From Roseivivax isoporae LMG 25204 (GTDB lineage Bacteria > Pseudomonadota > Alphaproteobacteria > Rhodobacterales > Rhodobacteraceae): a DNA stretch of 49,321 nucleotides. Both the position numbers and the translations under genes were made by a program. This document shows, in pieces, positions 7,862-17,333 of the stretch. Position 1 is the first letter of the stretch. Every line of letters begins with the position of its first letter. The notes below the pieces were generated by a model that was not told where the DNA came from, searched no databases, and saw only the letters and a program-made list of their open reading frames with translations. The stretch covers positions 1 to 49,321 of the forward strand of contig NZ_JAME01000035.1 of NCBI RefSeq assembly GCF_000521865.1, read 5' to 3'.

Positions 7862-8547
7862 TGACGCTGCACGTGGTGAGCTACAACATCCGCAAGGCGG
7901 TCGGGCTCGACTGGCGCCGCCGTCCCGGACGGGTGCTGAGCGTGCTCGACCGGCTCGACCCGGACATCGCGGTGCTGCAGGAGGCGGACAAGCGGCTCGG
8001 CGCGCGGCCGACCGCCCTGCCCCGCGACCTGATCGAGGGCGACACCTCGCTGCAGGTCGTCGAGTTCGAGACCGGCGCGCGCGGGATCGGCTGGCACGGC
8101 AACGCGATCCTCGTCCGGCGCGGGCTGCAGGTGGACGAGGCGATCCGCCTCGACCTGCCGGGGCTCGAGCCGCGCGGCGCGGTGATGGTGCGCGTCGGCA
8201 ACCTCTGGGTCGTCGGAACGCATCTCGGTCTGCTGCGGCGCTGGCGCCAACTGCAGATGGCGGCGATCCTGCGCCATCTGGGACCTCGCGCCGACAGCGC
8301 GCTCGTCGCGGGCGACTTCAACGAATGGTCGCCGGTGCGCGGGTTCGAGCCGTGGCGCAGCACGCTGCGCGTCGTGGTGCCCGGGCCGTCCTTCCACGCG
8401 GCGCGCCCCGTCGCGGCGCTCGACCGCTTCGCGCATGGCCGCGCGGTGCGCGTGCTCGACCACGGCGTGGCCGAACGCGGGCTCGCGGGCCTCGCCTCGG
8501 ACCACCTGCCGGTCTGGGCCCGGGTCGAGGCCGGCCCGCAGACCTGA
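7861..8547 (+). CDS. Endonuclease/exonuclease/phosphatase family protein
   Basis: A 228-residue metal-dependent hydrolase of the DNase I-like fold. Catalytic landmarks are present in order: YNIRKAVG near the N-terminus, Glu in VLQEADKRLG, GTHLGLLRRWRQLQ, the Asp/Asn pair in VAGDFNEWSP and the final SDHLPVWA. The family includes nucleases, sphingomyelinases and phosphoinositide phosphatases. Overlap with the cardiolipin-synthase gene suggests a phospholipid-related substrate, which is inference. No signal peptide is visible. A strong hairpin follows. Confidence 0.85.
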   Translation: MTLHVVSYNIRKAVGLDWRRRPGRVLSVLDRLDPDIAVLQEADKRLGARPTALPRDLIEGDTSLQVVEFETGARGIGWHGNAILVRRGLQVDEAIRLDLPGLEPRGAVMVRVGNLWVVGTHLGLLRRWRQLQMAAILRHLGPRADSALVAGDFNEWSPVRGFEPWRSTLRVVVPGPSFHAARPVAALDRFAHGRAVRVLDHGVAERGLAGLASDHLPVWARVEAGPQT

Positions 8548-8561
8548 CCCCGCGAACGGAA

Positions 8562-8588
8562 AGCGGCCGCGCTTGGGGCGCGGCCGCT
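8562..8588. terminator. Bidirectional terminator between converging genes
   Basis: A perfect 11-bp stem (AGCGGCCGCGC / GCGCGGCCGCT) with loop TTGGG lies between the stop at 8547 (plus strand) and the stop at 8611 (minus strand). Confidence 0.7.
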
Positions 8589-8610
8589 CTGTCCGGTCCG
8601 GGGACCGGTG

Positions 8611-11600
8611 TCAGACGAAGTCGACGAAGTCGAAGACCTGCGTGTTGAGCAGCCGGATCGTGCCGAACGTGTCCTCGGCGTCGACGGTGATCAGCAGGTC
8701 GCGGCCGTCCCGCGACAGCGTCACGTCCGCGTCCGTCGCCCCCTCGATCACGATGTCGTCCTGCCGGCGCTCGAAGAGGTGGATCGAGTCGTCGCCGAAA
8801 TCGCCCACGAAGCGGAACGTGTCGCGCCCGAGCGAGCCCGACATCCAGTCGTCGCCGCCGCCGCCGGTGATGTCGTCGCGGCCGAGTCCGCCGAGGATGA
8901 CATCGTCGCCGTCGCCACCCACGATCGTGTCGTTGGCGTCGCCGCCCCAGAGCGTGTCGTTACCCGCGCCGCCCGACACGAGGTCGCGCCCGCCGCCGCC
9001 GATCACCCGGTCGTCGCCGTCGCCGCCCTCGAGCGAGTCGCGCCCGTCGAAGCCGACGATCCGGTCGTCGCCGCGTCCACCGGTCAGGACGTCCCGGCCC
9101 TTGGTCCCGGAGAGGAACAGGTCCTCGGGGCCCTCGATGCGGAACGCCGCGACCAGCGGATCATGGTCGGAGGCGAAGTTCACGAAGTCGGTGTTCACGT
9201 GCACGTAGTCGACCTGCGCCCCGGCCGTCAGGCCCGCCGTGGCGAAGATGTGGTCGAGCGCCTGCGAATTGCCCTGGAAGTTGAAGCTGTAGGCCTCGTC
9301 CCCCTCGGCGATGTCGGCAAGGTTCGTCAGCACCTTGTCGGCACCCGCTCCCGGCAGGTCCTCGGCCAGCTCGTCGGTGAACTCGAAGGTGTTCAGGTCC
9401 CCGAGGACCACCACGTTCGCGTCCGCGTCGTCCGCGAGGATCGCGTCGACCACCTGGTTGATCGCCAGCGCCTGCTGTTCGCGCGAGTCCTCGCCGTTCT
9501 GGAAGAACGGCTGCGGCCCCCCGAAGATCGGCTCGGACCCCGAGCGCGATTCCCAGTGGTTGTTGATGAGCGTGACCTGTTCGCCGTTGAACTCGAACAC
9601 GCCGAGCAGCGGATCGCGGGAGAACGCGTCGTTGAACGCCTCCGTGTTGGTCACGCCGTAGGCGGCAAGCTCTGCCGTCTCGAGCGTCACCGCCTCGACC
9701 AGCGAGACCCGGTCGGGGTTGTAGAGATAGGCGTTGCGGATGTTGCCGCCCGGAACGCCCCCCGTCTCGCCCTCGACGTCGACCAGGCTGTCGACGAACT
9801 CGTAGCGCGGGCCACCGGCCGCGACGATCGCCTCGATGAGCGCGGAGAGCGTCTCGTCGGCCGAGGTGACGCCGTCCTCGAGGTTGAAGTTCACGCCCGA
9901 ATTGTCCTGGATTTCCTGCAGGCCGATGATGTCCGGCGCGCCCAGGTTCTGCGCGATCTGCTGACCGAGGAGCGCCATCTGCGCGGCATCCGCGTCCTCG
10001 TCGTCACCCGAGGCGAAGTTCGAGGTCAGGTTCAGGACGTTGTAGGTCGCGACCGTCAGCACGTCGTCGCCGGCGGCAACCGTCGTGGTCTCCGCGGCAT
10101 TGGCGCTCGGGGTCTCGACCGAGAAGGCGTCCGTCACGTTGATCTCGAAGTTGCCGAAGGCGTAGCCCACGACACCCGTCACGTCGCCGAGCGCATCGCC
10201 CGTGTTGATGTCGGGCGGCGTGAAGCCGTCGGGCAGCAGGTCGAAGAACGAGTCGTACTGCAGCTGGATCCGCTCGGGGTTGAGGTCGCCGTAGCCGTCG
10301 GCTCCCGCGTTGATGTTGAGCCCGCCCCGGTCGTTGAGACCCGGGGTGGCGTTGGCGCCCCCATTGGCGAGCACCCACGTCTCGTCGAAGTTGTTGGTGG
10401 GCGAGATCGCCACCGCGTCCTCGACCGTGACGCGCATCCCCTCGAGGCTTTCGTAGAAGTCGATGCCGTCGGTCTCGGGGTTGAACGTGCCGGCCTCCTC
10501 CTGGAGGTTCACCGGAAGCTCGTCCTCCGAGATGATGACCTCGGTCGGGATCGCCCGGCCGCCGTCGCCGAGGACCGTCGCCGCGGGCAGCGCGTTGCCC
10601 GAGGACAGAATCTCGGTCGCCGCGGCGCCGGTGTCGGTGATCTGCGTGGTCGAGAGGTTGCCGGAGGACGCGCCGCCGGGAATGAACTCGCTGACCGCGC
10701 CCCGCACGCGGACCTCGTCACCGACCGAGATGCCGGACGTGCCGCCGTTCCCGGTGAAGACGAAGATCGCGTCGGACGTGGCGGCGTCGCCGTCGCCGGT
10801 CGCATCCTGCAGGTAGTAGCCGTTGAAGTCGACGGCGGTGACGATCCCGCCGGTGATGACCTCGGACCCCGCAAAGCGCGACACGTGCCCCGCCCCCTGG
10901 ATGTCCATGATGGTCACCGGTGTCACGAGGTCGAAGACCGCCGTCGATCCGGAGACCTCGTAGGACACCGCGATCTGCGCGTAGGGCGAGGTGCTTTCCG
11001 CCTGCGGGATGAAGGTGACGATCTCGGGCGACTGATAGGCGGTCTGGCCCGGTGCTGCCGCGCCGGTGAAGAGCGGCGGGATGTAGGTCGTGAACGACGC
11101 GTTCGCCGGATCGGTCACGTCGTAGACCATGATGCCGCTGTCGCGCTCGAGACCGATGAAGGCGAGGATGCGCCCGTCGACCTCTCCCACTGTGATCGCC
11201 TCGGGCTCGGGGCCCTTGGCGTCGGAGCGGTTGTCGTCCTCGGTCGCGATGTTCTCGCCGTCGTCGTTGTTGAACCGCTCCGGCGCGACTTCGGCGATGA
11301 TGCGCTCGAAATCGTCGCCCGAGTCGAAGACGAGGTTGCCGTCCGCGTCGAAGATCGAGAACGACCGCGCCGAGAACGTGGTCAGCACGTCGATGTCGCC
11401 ATCGCCGTCGGTGTCGCCATCGACCACGGAGACGAGCAGCCGCTCGAGGCCGGTGGTGTCGACCGACGGATCGATCGAGACGCCGGGGACGTCGCCGTCG
11501 AGGATGTCGCCCACCCGCACCTCGTCGGCGCGGCCCGGGAACGGCACGTCGTCGAGATCGTCGGTCGGATCGCCGCGGCTGTCGCCCTCGTTCGCGGTCG

Positions 11601-14600
11601 CGATGTAGGTCACGCCGCCCACCTCGAAGCTCGCGATGCCGTCGGCCATGCGCAGGCCCTGGAGGTTCGGGAAGGTGCCGATGCCGATGACGCCGTCATC
11701 GTTCGGGTCGATCCCCACGGTCGAGAAGTCCTGCGTGCCGAGGGAGAAGATCTCGGTCACCGTCAGCGACGCGAGGTCGACCCGCGCGATCGCGTTGTTC
11801 TCCTGCAGCGACACGAAGGCGGTCGTGCCGTCGGGGCTGAGCGCGATGTACTCGGGCTCGAAGTCGAGCGAGGCGGAGATGCCCTCGCGGATGCGGATGC
11901 CCGCATCGCGCAGCGCGTCCTCGAGACCGTTGAAGTCGTCGAAGCCGAGCGTGGACACGGTCGGCTGCGTCGCGTCGGTCGTGTCGATCACCGACACGGT
12001 GCCGGCGGGGTTGTTGGAATGGCTGTCCTCGCCGTTCGACTGCCCCTCGTTGGCGACGAGCAGCGACGTGCCGTCGGCCGAGAACACGATCTGGTCGGGC
12101 AGTGTGCCGACCGTCACCTGGCTGAGGAGCTCGAGGGTCGTGGCATCGAAGAACGCGACCGAGCCCGGCTGCGTCACCTCGAACGTGGTACCCGCGATGG
12201 TGCGCTCGAGGTTCGGCGCGGCGATGGCGACAGCGACGACGCCGTTGCGGACTGCGACCGACTGCACGCCGTCGAAGCCCGGCAGCCCGGTCAGGTCGAT
12301 CGTGCGCGGGGCCTCGGCGCCCGTCAGGTCGAACACGTCGATGCGGCCGAGATTGCCGTTCGTGACGTAGAGCGTGCCGTCCTCGTGCGCGACCACCTCG
12401 GACGCACCCTCCGCATCGTCCGGATCGCTGCTCTGGCCCTGGAAGACGGTGACGAGGGACGCCTCGAGCACGAGCGGCTCCGGCGCCGGCGCGTCGCCCA
12501 GAACCGTGTCGGCCCGCAGGTCGAGATTCTGGATGCGCTCGTCGAGATCGCCCGCGGTGTCCTCGTCGCCATAGGCGACGCCGCCGTTGGCCGGGTTGAA
12601 GGTGTCGTCGAGATATTCGGCCAGCGCGTCCTGCTCGGTGCCGTCGGCGGCGAAGGTCGCGTCGCCGGACAGCGTGCCGTCCGCCGTGCCGTCGGCATCG
12701 AGGTCGAAGAGGTCGACGCGGTCGACCGCATCTCCGGTCGGGAACGGGTAGCCGTCACCGCCGCCCGCGAGGAAGTTCAGCGTCACCACCCGGAACGTCG
12801 CCGAGGGATCGCCCGCGATCTCGCCGTCCTCCACGAGGACCGACAGGATCTCGCCCGCCTCGTCGACCACGGCCGCGCTCTGGATGCGGTCGCCGGCCGG
12901 CAGGTCGGGATCGAACGAGAACCGCACGCCCGAGATCTGCGGGAACTGCCCCGCGACGCCCGGCAGCGCGCTCACCCCGTGCTCGAGGATCGCCACCAGC
13001 TCGGCCTTGGTCAGGGTCACGAGCGTCAGCCCGTTGTTGAAGGCCAGCGCGGTCTGGATGTCGTTCTGGCTGATGCCGCCCGCAGGCTTGACGATGTTGC
13101 CGTCGCCGTCGCGCAGCTCTGCCGTCGGCAGGCGCACGGCCTCGGTGCCGCCCGGGGGAACCACCGTCTCGCCGATCGAGGCGCGGATGCCGCCGCCGTT
13201 CTTGATCGACACGACCACCGTCGGGTCCGTCTCCTTGGCGATGGCGAGGTTGGCATCGGCGGTCAGGTTGCCGAGGTTGGTTTCCTGCGTGCGGACGCCG
13301 TCGGTCGGCCCGCCCGAGCGGTTGCCGTTCAGGAACACGTCCGACACGCCGAACACGTTCGATTCGTTCGCGATGATCTCGGCCTCGATCGCGTCGACGA
13401 TCGCCTCGATCTCGGGGTCGACCAGGGCTTCCGCGCCCAGCGCCGCAACGCCCGCATCGTCGGTCGCGTAGGCGCCGGACACGTCGGCGTCGTAGCTTGC
13501 CGGGATGATGTTGCCGTCCGCGTCGAAGTCGATGACCAGCCGGCCCACATACTTGTAGCTGCCGTCGGTGTTCACGACCGCGGTCGTGGTGCCGCCGGCA
13601 TTGGTGACGAAGAGCGGGTACGTGCCCTGGTCGCTGTCACCCGACCGCGGCACGTCGTTCTCGTCGAAGAGCCGCGTGTTCGAGCCGCCGGCGACGATGA
13701 TGTCGACGTTCTCGAGCCGCTCGGCGAGGGACAGCTCTATGTCGATGCGCTGCATGTGCGCGAGCAGGATGATCTTGTCGAGGGTCGGGTCTGCCGCAAG
13801 GAGCGCGTCGACCTCGGCCTGGATCTCGGCCGCGAGCGCGTCGAGCTGTTCGGCCGTGGGCGTGGCGCCGAAGGGCGCGGGCGCGATGCCGACGGTGCCG
13901 GGGCTCGAGATGCTGGCAAGCGTGGGCGTGGTCGCGCCGACGATGCCGATGCGCTCGCCGTTCACCTCGGCCACGGTCGAGGACGTGACCGTGTTGCCAA
14001 GCGAGGCATCAAGCGTCTGGCCGCCCGCGACGGCCAGCGGCGCGAGGTTCGGATCGGTCGAGAAGTCGAGGTTCGTGGACAGGTAGGGGAACAGCGTGCC
14101 CGCGAAATCGCTGCCGATCAGCGCGTTCAGCGTGCCGTTGTCGGCGGCGGTGCCGTCGATCAGGCCGGCCAGCGTCCCGGTGCCGAGGTCGAACTCGTGG
14201 TTGCCGAGGGCGATCGCCTGGAGGCCCAGCTCGTTCTGGATCTGCACGTCCGCGATGCCCGGCGCGCCGAAGACCGCCGCACCCGCATCGAAGAAGACGC
14301 CCGGGATGAACGCGTCGCCGGAGGACAGGAACAGCGTGTTGTCGTCCGCGCTGCCGTCGCCGTCGGCATCCTGCGCGCGCAGCGCAGCCACCACGGCCGA
14401 CAGGTTCGGCGCGTCCGAGATGGCGCCGGCCGACGCTTCCTGGTCGGCGATGTGCAGCAGTTCGAGCACGAAATCGGTCTCGGGCACGCCGCCATCGTCG
14501 AGAAGAGCGGGGTTGATCGCTCCGAAGGTGGTGCCGGCCTGCGGGTCGGCGTCGAACAGTGTGCCGTCGACCGCCATGCCGTCCGCGTCGAAGACCTGGT

Positions 14601-15111
14601 CGCCAATTCCCGAGATCTGGCGCACCTGGAAGAAGGCGCCGGTCGATCCCGCGCGGAACACCACCTCGGGCTCGAACCCGATCGAGGCGAGATCGGTCCC
14701 GCCCAGTGCCGCGCCGTAGAGCCGCGCCTCGTCCGCGATCTCGTCGGCGATGCCCACGGCGTCGAACACCTGGGTGATGCCGAACGCCGCGAGGTCCACG
14801 TCGGGCGTACCGTCGTCGTCACTGTCGAAATCGGTGCCGGTCGTGCCGGTGAAGCCGTCCACGAGAACCAGCGTGAAGCTCGGGTTCTCGAGATCAGCGA
14901 TCGAGGCCGTCAGCAGGCCCTGCGCGTCGAACGTGCCCTCGATCGTCGCCACATCGTTGATGCTGCCCGCGTTGGCGGTGCCCGCGTCGCTCTCGATCGA
15001 CAGCAGCACGCCGCTGAACGAGGCACCCGGCGTGCCGACCAGTTCTATCGACTGGAAGGCCGGATCCGCGCCCGGCGGGTTCGACTGGAATTCGCTGATC
15101 TTTGCGTTCAT
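8611..15111 (-). CDS. Giant secreted 5'-nucleotidase / beta-propeller / nuclease with RTX repeats
   Basis: A 2,166-residue protein. In order: an N-terminal lamin-tail-like segment (to about 200); a 5'-nucleotidase metallophosphatase domain (about 210-560, with LSSGDAF and NHEFDLG) and its C-terminal substrate domain (about 630-800, KNGGGIRASIGE, AFNNGLTLV); a beta-propeller of the choice-of-anchor I type (about 890-1390, EPEYIALSPDGTTAFV); an OB-like segment (about 1400-1500); an ExeM/NucH-type endonuclease/exonuclease/phosphatase domain (about 1680-1990, ATYNVLNL, GLQEI, GDLNTFEF, SDHDPLVA); and GGxGxDxL-type RTX repeats (about 2000-2110) before a C-terminal tail. It lacks a Sec signal, and RTX plus tail imply type I secretion. 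It should strip phosphate from extracellular nucleic acids and nucleotides. The ATG at 15111 follows GGGGGA. No secretion genes are adjacent. Confidence 0.9.
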   Translation of the reverse strand: MNAKISEFQSNPPGADPAFQSIELVGTPGASFSGVLLSIESDAGTANAGSINDVATIEGTFDAQGLLTASIADLENPSFTLVLVDGFTGTTGTDFDSDDDGTPDVDLAAFGITQVFDAVGIADEIADEARLYGAALGGTDLASIGFEPEVVFRAGSTGAFFQVRQISGIGDQVFDADGMAVDGTLFDADPQAGTTFGAINPALLDDGGVPETDFVLELLHIADQEASAGAISDAPNLSAVVAALRAQDADGDGSADDNTLFLSSGDAFIPGVFFDAGAAVFGAPGIADVQIQNELGLQAIALGNHEFDLGTGTLAGLIDGTAADNGTLNALIGSDFAGTLFPYLSTNLDFSTDPNLAPLAVAGGQTLDASLGNTVTSSTVAEVNGERIGIVGATTPTLASISSPGTVGIAPAPFGATPTAEQLDALAAEIQAEVDALLAADPTLDKIILLAHMQRIDIELSLAERLENVDIIVAGGSNTRLFDENDVPRSGDSDQGTYPLFVTNAGGTTTAVVNTDGSYKYVGRLVIDFDADGNIIPASYDADVSGAYATDDAGVAALGAEALVDPEIEAIVDAIEAEIIANESNVFGVSDVFLNGNRSGGPTDGVRTQETNLGNLTADANLAIAKETDPTVVVSIKNGGGIRASIGETVVPPGGTEAVRLPTAELRDGDGNIVKPAGGISQNDIQTALAFNNGLTLVTLTKAELVAILEHGVSALPGVAGQFPQISGVRFSFDPDLPAGDRIQSAAVVDEAGEILSVLVEDGEIAGDPSATFRVVTLNFLAGGGDGYPFPTGDAVDRVDLFDLDADGTADGTLSGDATFAADGTEQDALAEYLDDTFNPANGGVAYGDEDTAGDLDERIQNLDLRADTVLGDAPAPEPLVLEASLVTVFQGQSSDPDDAEGASEVVAHEDGTLYVTNGNLGRIDVFDLTGAEAPRTIDLTGLPGFDGVQSVAVRNGVVAVAIAAPNLERTIAGTTFEVTQPGSVAFFDATTLELLSQVTVGTLPDQIVFSADGTSLLVANEGQSNGEDSHSNNPAGTVSVIDTTDATQPTVSTLGFDDFNGLEDALRDAGIRIREGISASLDFEPEYIALSPDGTTAFVSLQENNAIARVDLASLTVTEIFSLGTQDFSTVGIDPNDDGVIGIGTFPNLQGLRMADGIASFEVGGVTYIATANEGDSRGDPTDDLDDVPFPGRADEVRVGDILDGDVPGVSIDPSVDTTGLERLLVSVVDGDTDGDGDIDVLTTFSARSFSIFDADGNLVFDSGDDFERIIAEVAPERFNNDDGENIATEDDNRSDAKGPEPEAITVGEVDGRILAFIGLERDSGIMVYDVTDPANASFTTYIPPLFTGAAAPGQTAYQSPEIVTFIPQAESTSPYAQIAVSYEVSGSTAVFDLVTPVTIMDIQGAGHVSRFAGSEVITGGIVTAVDFNGYYLQDATGDGDAATSDAIFVFTGNGGTSGISVGDEVRVRGAVSEFIPGGASSGNLSTTQITDTGAAATEILSSGNALPAATVLGDGGRAIPTEVIISEDELPVNLQEEAGTFNPETDGIDFYESLEGMRVTVEDAVAISPTNNFDETWVLANGGANATPGLNDRGGLNINAGADGYGDLNPERIQLQYDSFFDLLPDGFTPPDINTGDALGDVTGVVGYAFGNFEINVTDAFSVETPSANAAETTTVAAGDDVLTVATYNVLNLTSNFASGDDEDADAAQMALLGQQIAQNLGAPDIIGLQEIQDNSGVNFNLEDGVTSADETLSALIEAIVAAGGPRYEFVDSLVDVEGETGGVPGGNIRNAYLYNPDRVSLVEAVTLETAELAAYGVTNTEAFNDAFSRDPLLGVFEFNGEQVTLINNHWESRSGSEPIFGGPQPFFQNGEDSREQQALAINQVVDAILADDADANVVVLGDLNTFEFTDELAEDLPGAGADKVLTNLADIAEGDEAYSFNFQGNSQALDHIFATAGLTAGAQVDYVHVNTDFVNFASDHDPLVAAFRIEGPEDLFLSGTKGRDVLTGGRGDDRIVGFDGRDSLEGGDGDDRVIGGGGRDLVSGGAGNDTLWGGDANDTIVGGDGDDVILGGLGRDDITGGGGDDWMSGSLGRDTFRFVGDFGDDSIHLFERRQDDIVIEGATDADVTLSRDGRDLLITVDAEDTFGTIRLLNTQVFDFVDFV

Positions 15112-15211
15112 GGAAATGTCCCCCAGGAAAATTCCGCATCGCCCCCGCAGGAAGCGGCCCGATGCGCCCGGGCGATACCGTGCGTCGGGGTCCGTGACAG
15201 ACGGCAAACGG

Positions 15212-15231
15212 AATCGTAACGATTTTGTATA
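15212..15231 (-). promoter_or_regulatory. Candidate promoter and operator of the giant secreted protein gene
   Basis: Reading leftward, a -10-like TATACA (15231-15226) is followed at the expected start-site distance by a perfect odd dyad, AATCGT-A-ACGATT (15212-15224), about 100 bases before the ATG. No good -35 is seen. A single CTGTCAC half-site lies just downstream but no full Pho box. The rest of the 335-base spacer to the zinc exporter shows nothing recognisable. Confidence 0.35.
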
Positions 15232-15446
15232 ACTCTCCGCACTCACATCCTGAGGTTGAAATCGCTCCGCGTGAAGCGTCTTGAATCGACGCGCATGGGC
15301 AATGATCCGCCGATACCGACCGCGCCGCCCGACGGGACGGGGCGCCGGACCGGCCCTTGCGTCCTCCGCGCGACGGGTGTCTCTAGGACCGGCGGGCCGT
15401 GCCCCTGCCGCACGGGACGTCCCGCCCGCGCTCCGACGGAGGGACC

Positions 15447-16370
15447 ATGCCCCACGATCACGGCCACGTTCACATCGACCCCGAATCCGGCGACCGGCGG
15501 GTGTCGATCGCCATCTGGGCCAACGCGCTCCTGACCCTCGCGCAGATCGTCGGGGGGCTCCTGTCGGGCTCTCTCGCGCTGGTGGCGGACGCGCTGCACA
15601 ACTTCTCGGACATGGCGTCGCTGGTGATCGCCTTCGCCGCGCGCAAGATCGCGCGCCGACCGGCGGACAAGCGCATGACCTTCGGCTATGCCCGGATCGA
15701 GATCGTCGCGGCGCTGATCAACTACACAACGCTCATCCTCGTGGGCGTCTACCTCGTCTACGAGGGCGGCATGCGGCTCGTCGATCCGCCGCAGGTGCAG
15801 GGCTGGACGGTGGTGATCCTCGGCGCCGTCGCCCTGGTGGTGGACACGCTGACCGCGGTGCTGACCTATTCCATGCAGAAGGGCAGCGTGAACATCCGCG
15901 CGCTGTTCCTGCACAACCTGTCGGACGCGCTCGCCTCGGTCGCGGTGATCCTCGGCGGCACGCTGATCCTCCTCTACGACCTGCGCTGGGTCGACCCGGC
16001 GATCACGATCCTGATCGCGCTCTACATCCTCTGGCTTGCCGGGTCCGAAATCGGCGGCCCGGTCCGCACCCTCATGCTCGGCAGCCCCCCCGACATCGAC
16101 GGCGACGGCGTGGTGCGCGCGATGCAGGACGTGCCCGGCGTCTGCGGCGTGCACCACGTGCACCTCTGGCAGATGCAGGAACACGAGGCGGCGCTCGACT
16201 GCCACGTGGTGGTCGCGGCCGAGGACTGGTCGCGGATCGAGGCCATCAAGCGCGAGATCAAGCACCGCCTGCACGACCGCTTCGGCATCCGCCATTCGAG
16301 CCTAGAGTTCGAACATGCCGATCACGCCCATTGCGACGCGGTCCTCTACGGGCACGGGCAGCAGGCCTGA
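15447..16370 (+). CDS. Cation diffusion facilitator, zinc efflux type
   Basis: A 307-residue inner-membrane antiporter that exports divalent cations, most likely zinc. It has a His-rich start (MPHDHGHVHID), six predicted helices, and metal-site motifs HNFSD in helix 2 and HNLSD in helix 5; this HxxxD pairing marks the zinc-selective CzcD/ZitB group. A cytoplasmic C-terminal domain (VPGVCGVHHVHLWQMQEHEAALDCHV) and a His-rich tail follow. The ATG at 15447 has GGAGGG 3 bases upstream. Zinc control by a regulator is not visible nearby. Confidence 0.92.
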   Translation: MPHDHGHVHIDPESGDRRVSIAIWANALLTLAQIVGGLLSGSLALVADALHNFSDMASLVIAFAARKIARRPADKRMTFGYARIEIVAALINYTTLILVGVYLVYEGGMRLVDPPQVQGWTVVILGAVALVVDTLTAVLTYSMQKGSVNIRALFLHNLSDALASVAVILGGTLILLYDLRWVDPAITILIALYILWLAGSEIGGPVRTLMLGSPPDIDGDGVVRAMQDVPGVCGVHHVHLWQMQEHEAALDCHVVVAAEDWSRIEAIKREIKHRLHDRFGIRHSSLEFEHADHAHCDAVLYGHGQQA

Positions 16371-16514
16371 GGGCCACGGTCCGGCCCGCCATTGCGCGTC
16401 CGACTGCATTATCTTGCATTTTCCCCTTCCCCGGCCCTGACGGCTTTGCCAGAGTGGCGAATGCGGGAGAGAACGCAGCGACATGCAGGCGGCAGGCATG
16501 AGGAGCACCGGGTC

Positions 16515-17327
16515 ATGCGCAATTCCATCCTGTCAGCGCTCGGGGCGCTCGCGCTGATGGCGGCCGGCCCGGCCGACGCGGAGGAGCCCGTCACGCTCGT
16601 CGCCGCGGGCAGCCTCAAGACGGCGCTGCAGGAAGTGGCCGACACGTTCGCGGCCGCGACGGGCGTCGAGGTGACAACGCGGTTCGGCCCCTCCGGCCTC
16701 ATGCGGGAAGAGATCGAGGGCGGCGCCCCCGCCCATGTCTTCGCCTCGGCGAACCTGGACCATCCGCGGGCGCTGGCCGAGGCCGGGCATGGCGGCCCCG
16801 TGGTCCTCTTCGCGCGCAACCGGCTCTGCGCGCTGGCGCGACCCGGGCTTGCGGTGAGGCCCGACACGCTACTCGACGTGATGCTGGACGACGCGACGCG
16901 GCTCGGCACCTCGACGCCCGGGGCCGATCCTTCGGGAGACTATGCCTGGCAGCTCTTCGAACGGGCCGACGCGCTGCGGCCCGGCGCGGGCGCCGCGCTC
17001 GATGGCAAGGCGCGGCAGCTGACCGGCGGGCCCGACAGCCCCGCCGCGCCAGAGGGCCGCAACACCTACGCCTGGGTGATGGAAAGCGACCGTGCCGATC
17101 TCTTCCTGACCTACTGCACCAATGCCGTGCTGGCGGCGCGCGAGGTGCCGGACCTGCAGATCGTGGCGATCCCGGACGCCCTGTCCGTCGGCGCCGATTA
17201 CGGCCTCCTCGTGCGCGACGGCGCGCCCGGGGCGGCGACGCGGCTGGCCCTGCACATCCTGTCGCCCGAGGGGCAGGCCGTGCTCGCCGCCCACGGCTTC
17301 GACGCCCCCGCCCTGCCCAAGGAGTGA
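16515..17327 (+). CDS. modA: ModA-like molybdate/tungstate-type binding protein
   Basis: A 270-residue periplasmic protein with signal peptide MRNSILSALGALALMAAGPADA and the ModA-type core: LVAAGSLKTALQEVADTFAAATG, RFGPSGLMREEIEGGAPAHVFASA, GTSTPGADPSGDYAWQLFERA. These loops bind tetrahedral oxyanions in the family. The start with AGGAG upstream is preferred over an in-frame ATG at 16392 that would precede the signal peptide. No modB or modC follows; instead an SBP, permease and ATPase of the iron-siderophore/B12 type come next, and its last codons supply the AAGGAG ribosome site for the next gene. It may share the importer or serve as a scavenging receptor. Confidence 0.8.
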   Translation: MRNSILSALGALALMAAGPADAEEPVTLVAAGSLKTALQEVADTFAAATGVEVTTRFGPSGLMREEIEGGAPAHVFASANLDHPRALAEAGHGGPVVLFARNRLCALARPGLAVRPDTLLDVMLDDATRLGTSTPGADPSGDYAWQLFERADALRPGAGAALDGKARQLTGGPDSPAAPEGRNTYAWVMESDRADLFLTYCTNAVLAAREVPDLQIVAIPDALSVGADYGLLVRDGAPGAATRLALHILSPEGQAVLAAHGFDAPALPKE

Positions 17328-17333
17328 TGCGCC

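Noticed and set aside
8608-15219. A 2,203-residue open frame on the plus strand opposite the giant secreted protein
   Set aside because: It is almost purely Val/Asp/Arg/Gly/Ala/His and has no domain. It arises because the real gene uses G+C-rich codons and few codons that give antisense stops.
15112-15446. Pho box controlling the giant phosphatase/nuclease
   Set aside because: Only one CTGTCAC half-site was found and no correctly spaced second half.
16371-16514. Molybdenum-cofactor riboswitch or ModE box before modA
   Set aside because: No TATAT-type ModE dyad and no convincing cofactor-aptamer layout. Only a TGCATT direct repeat was seen.
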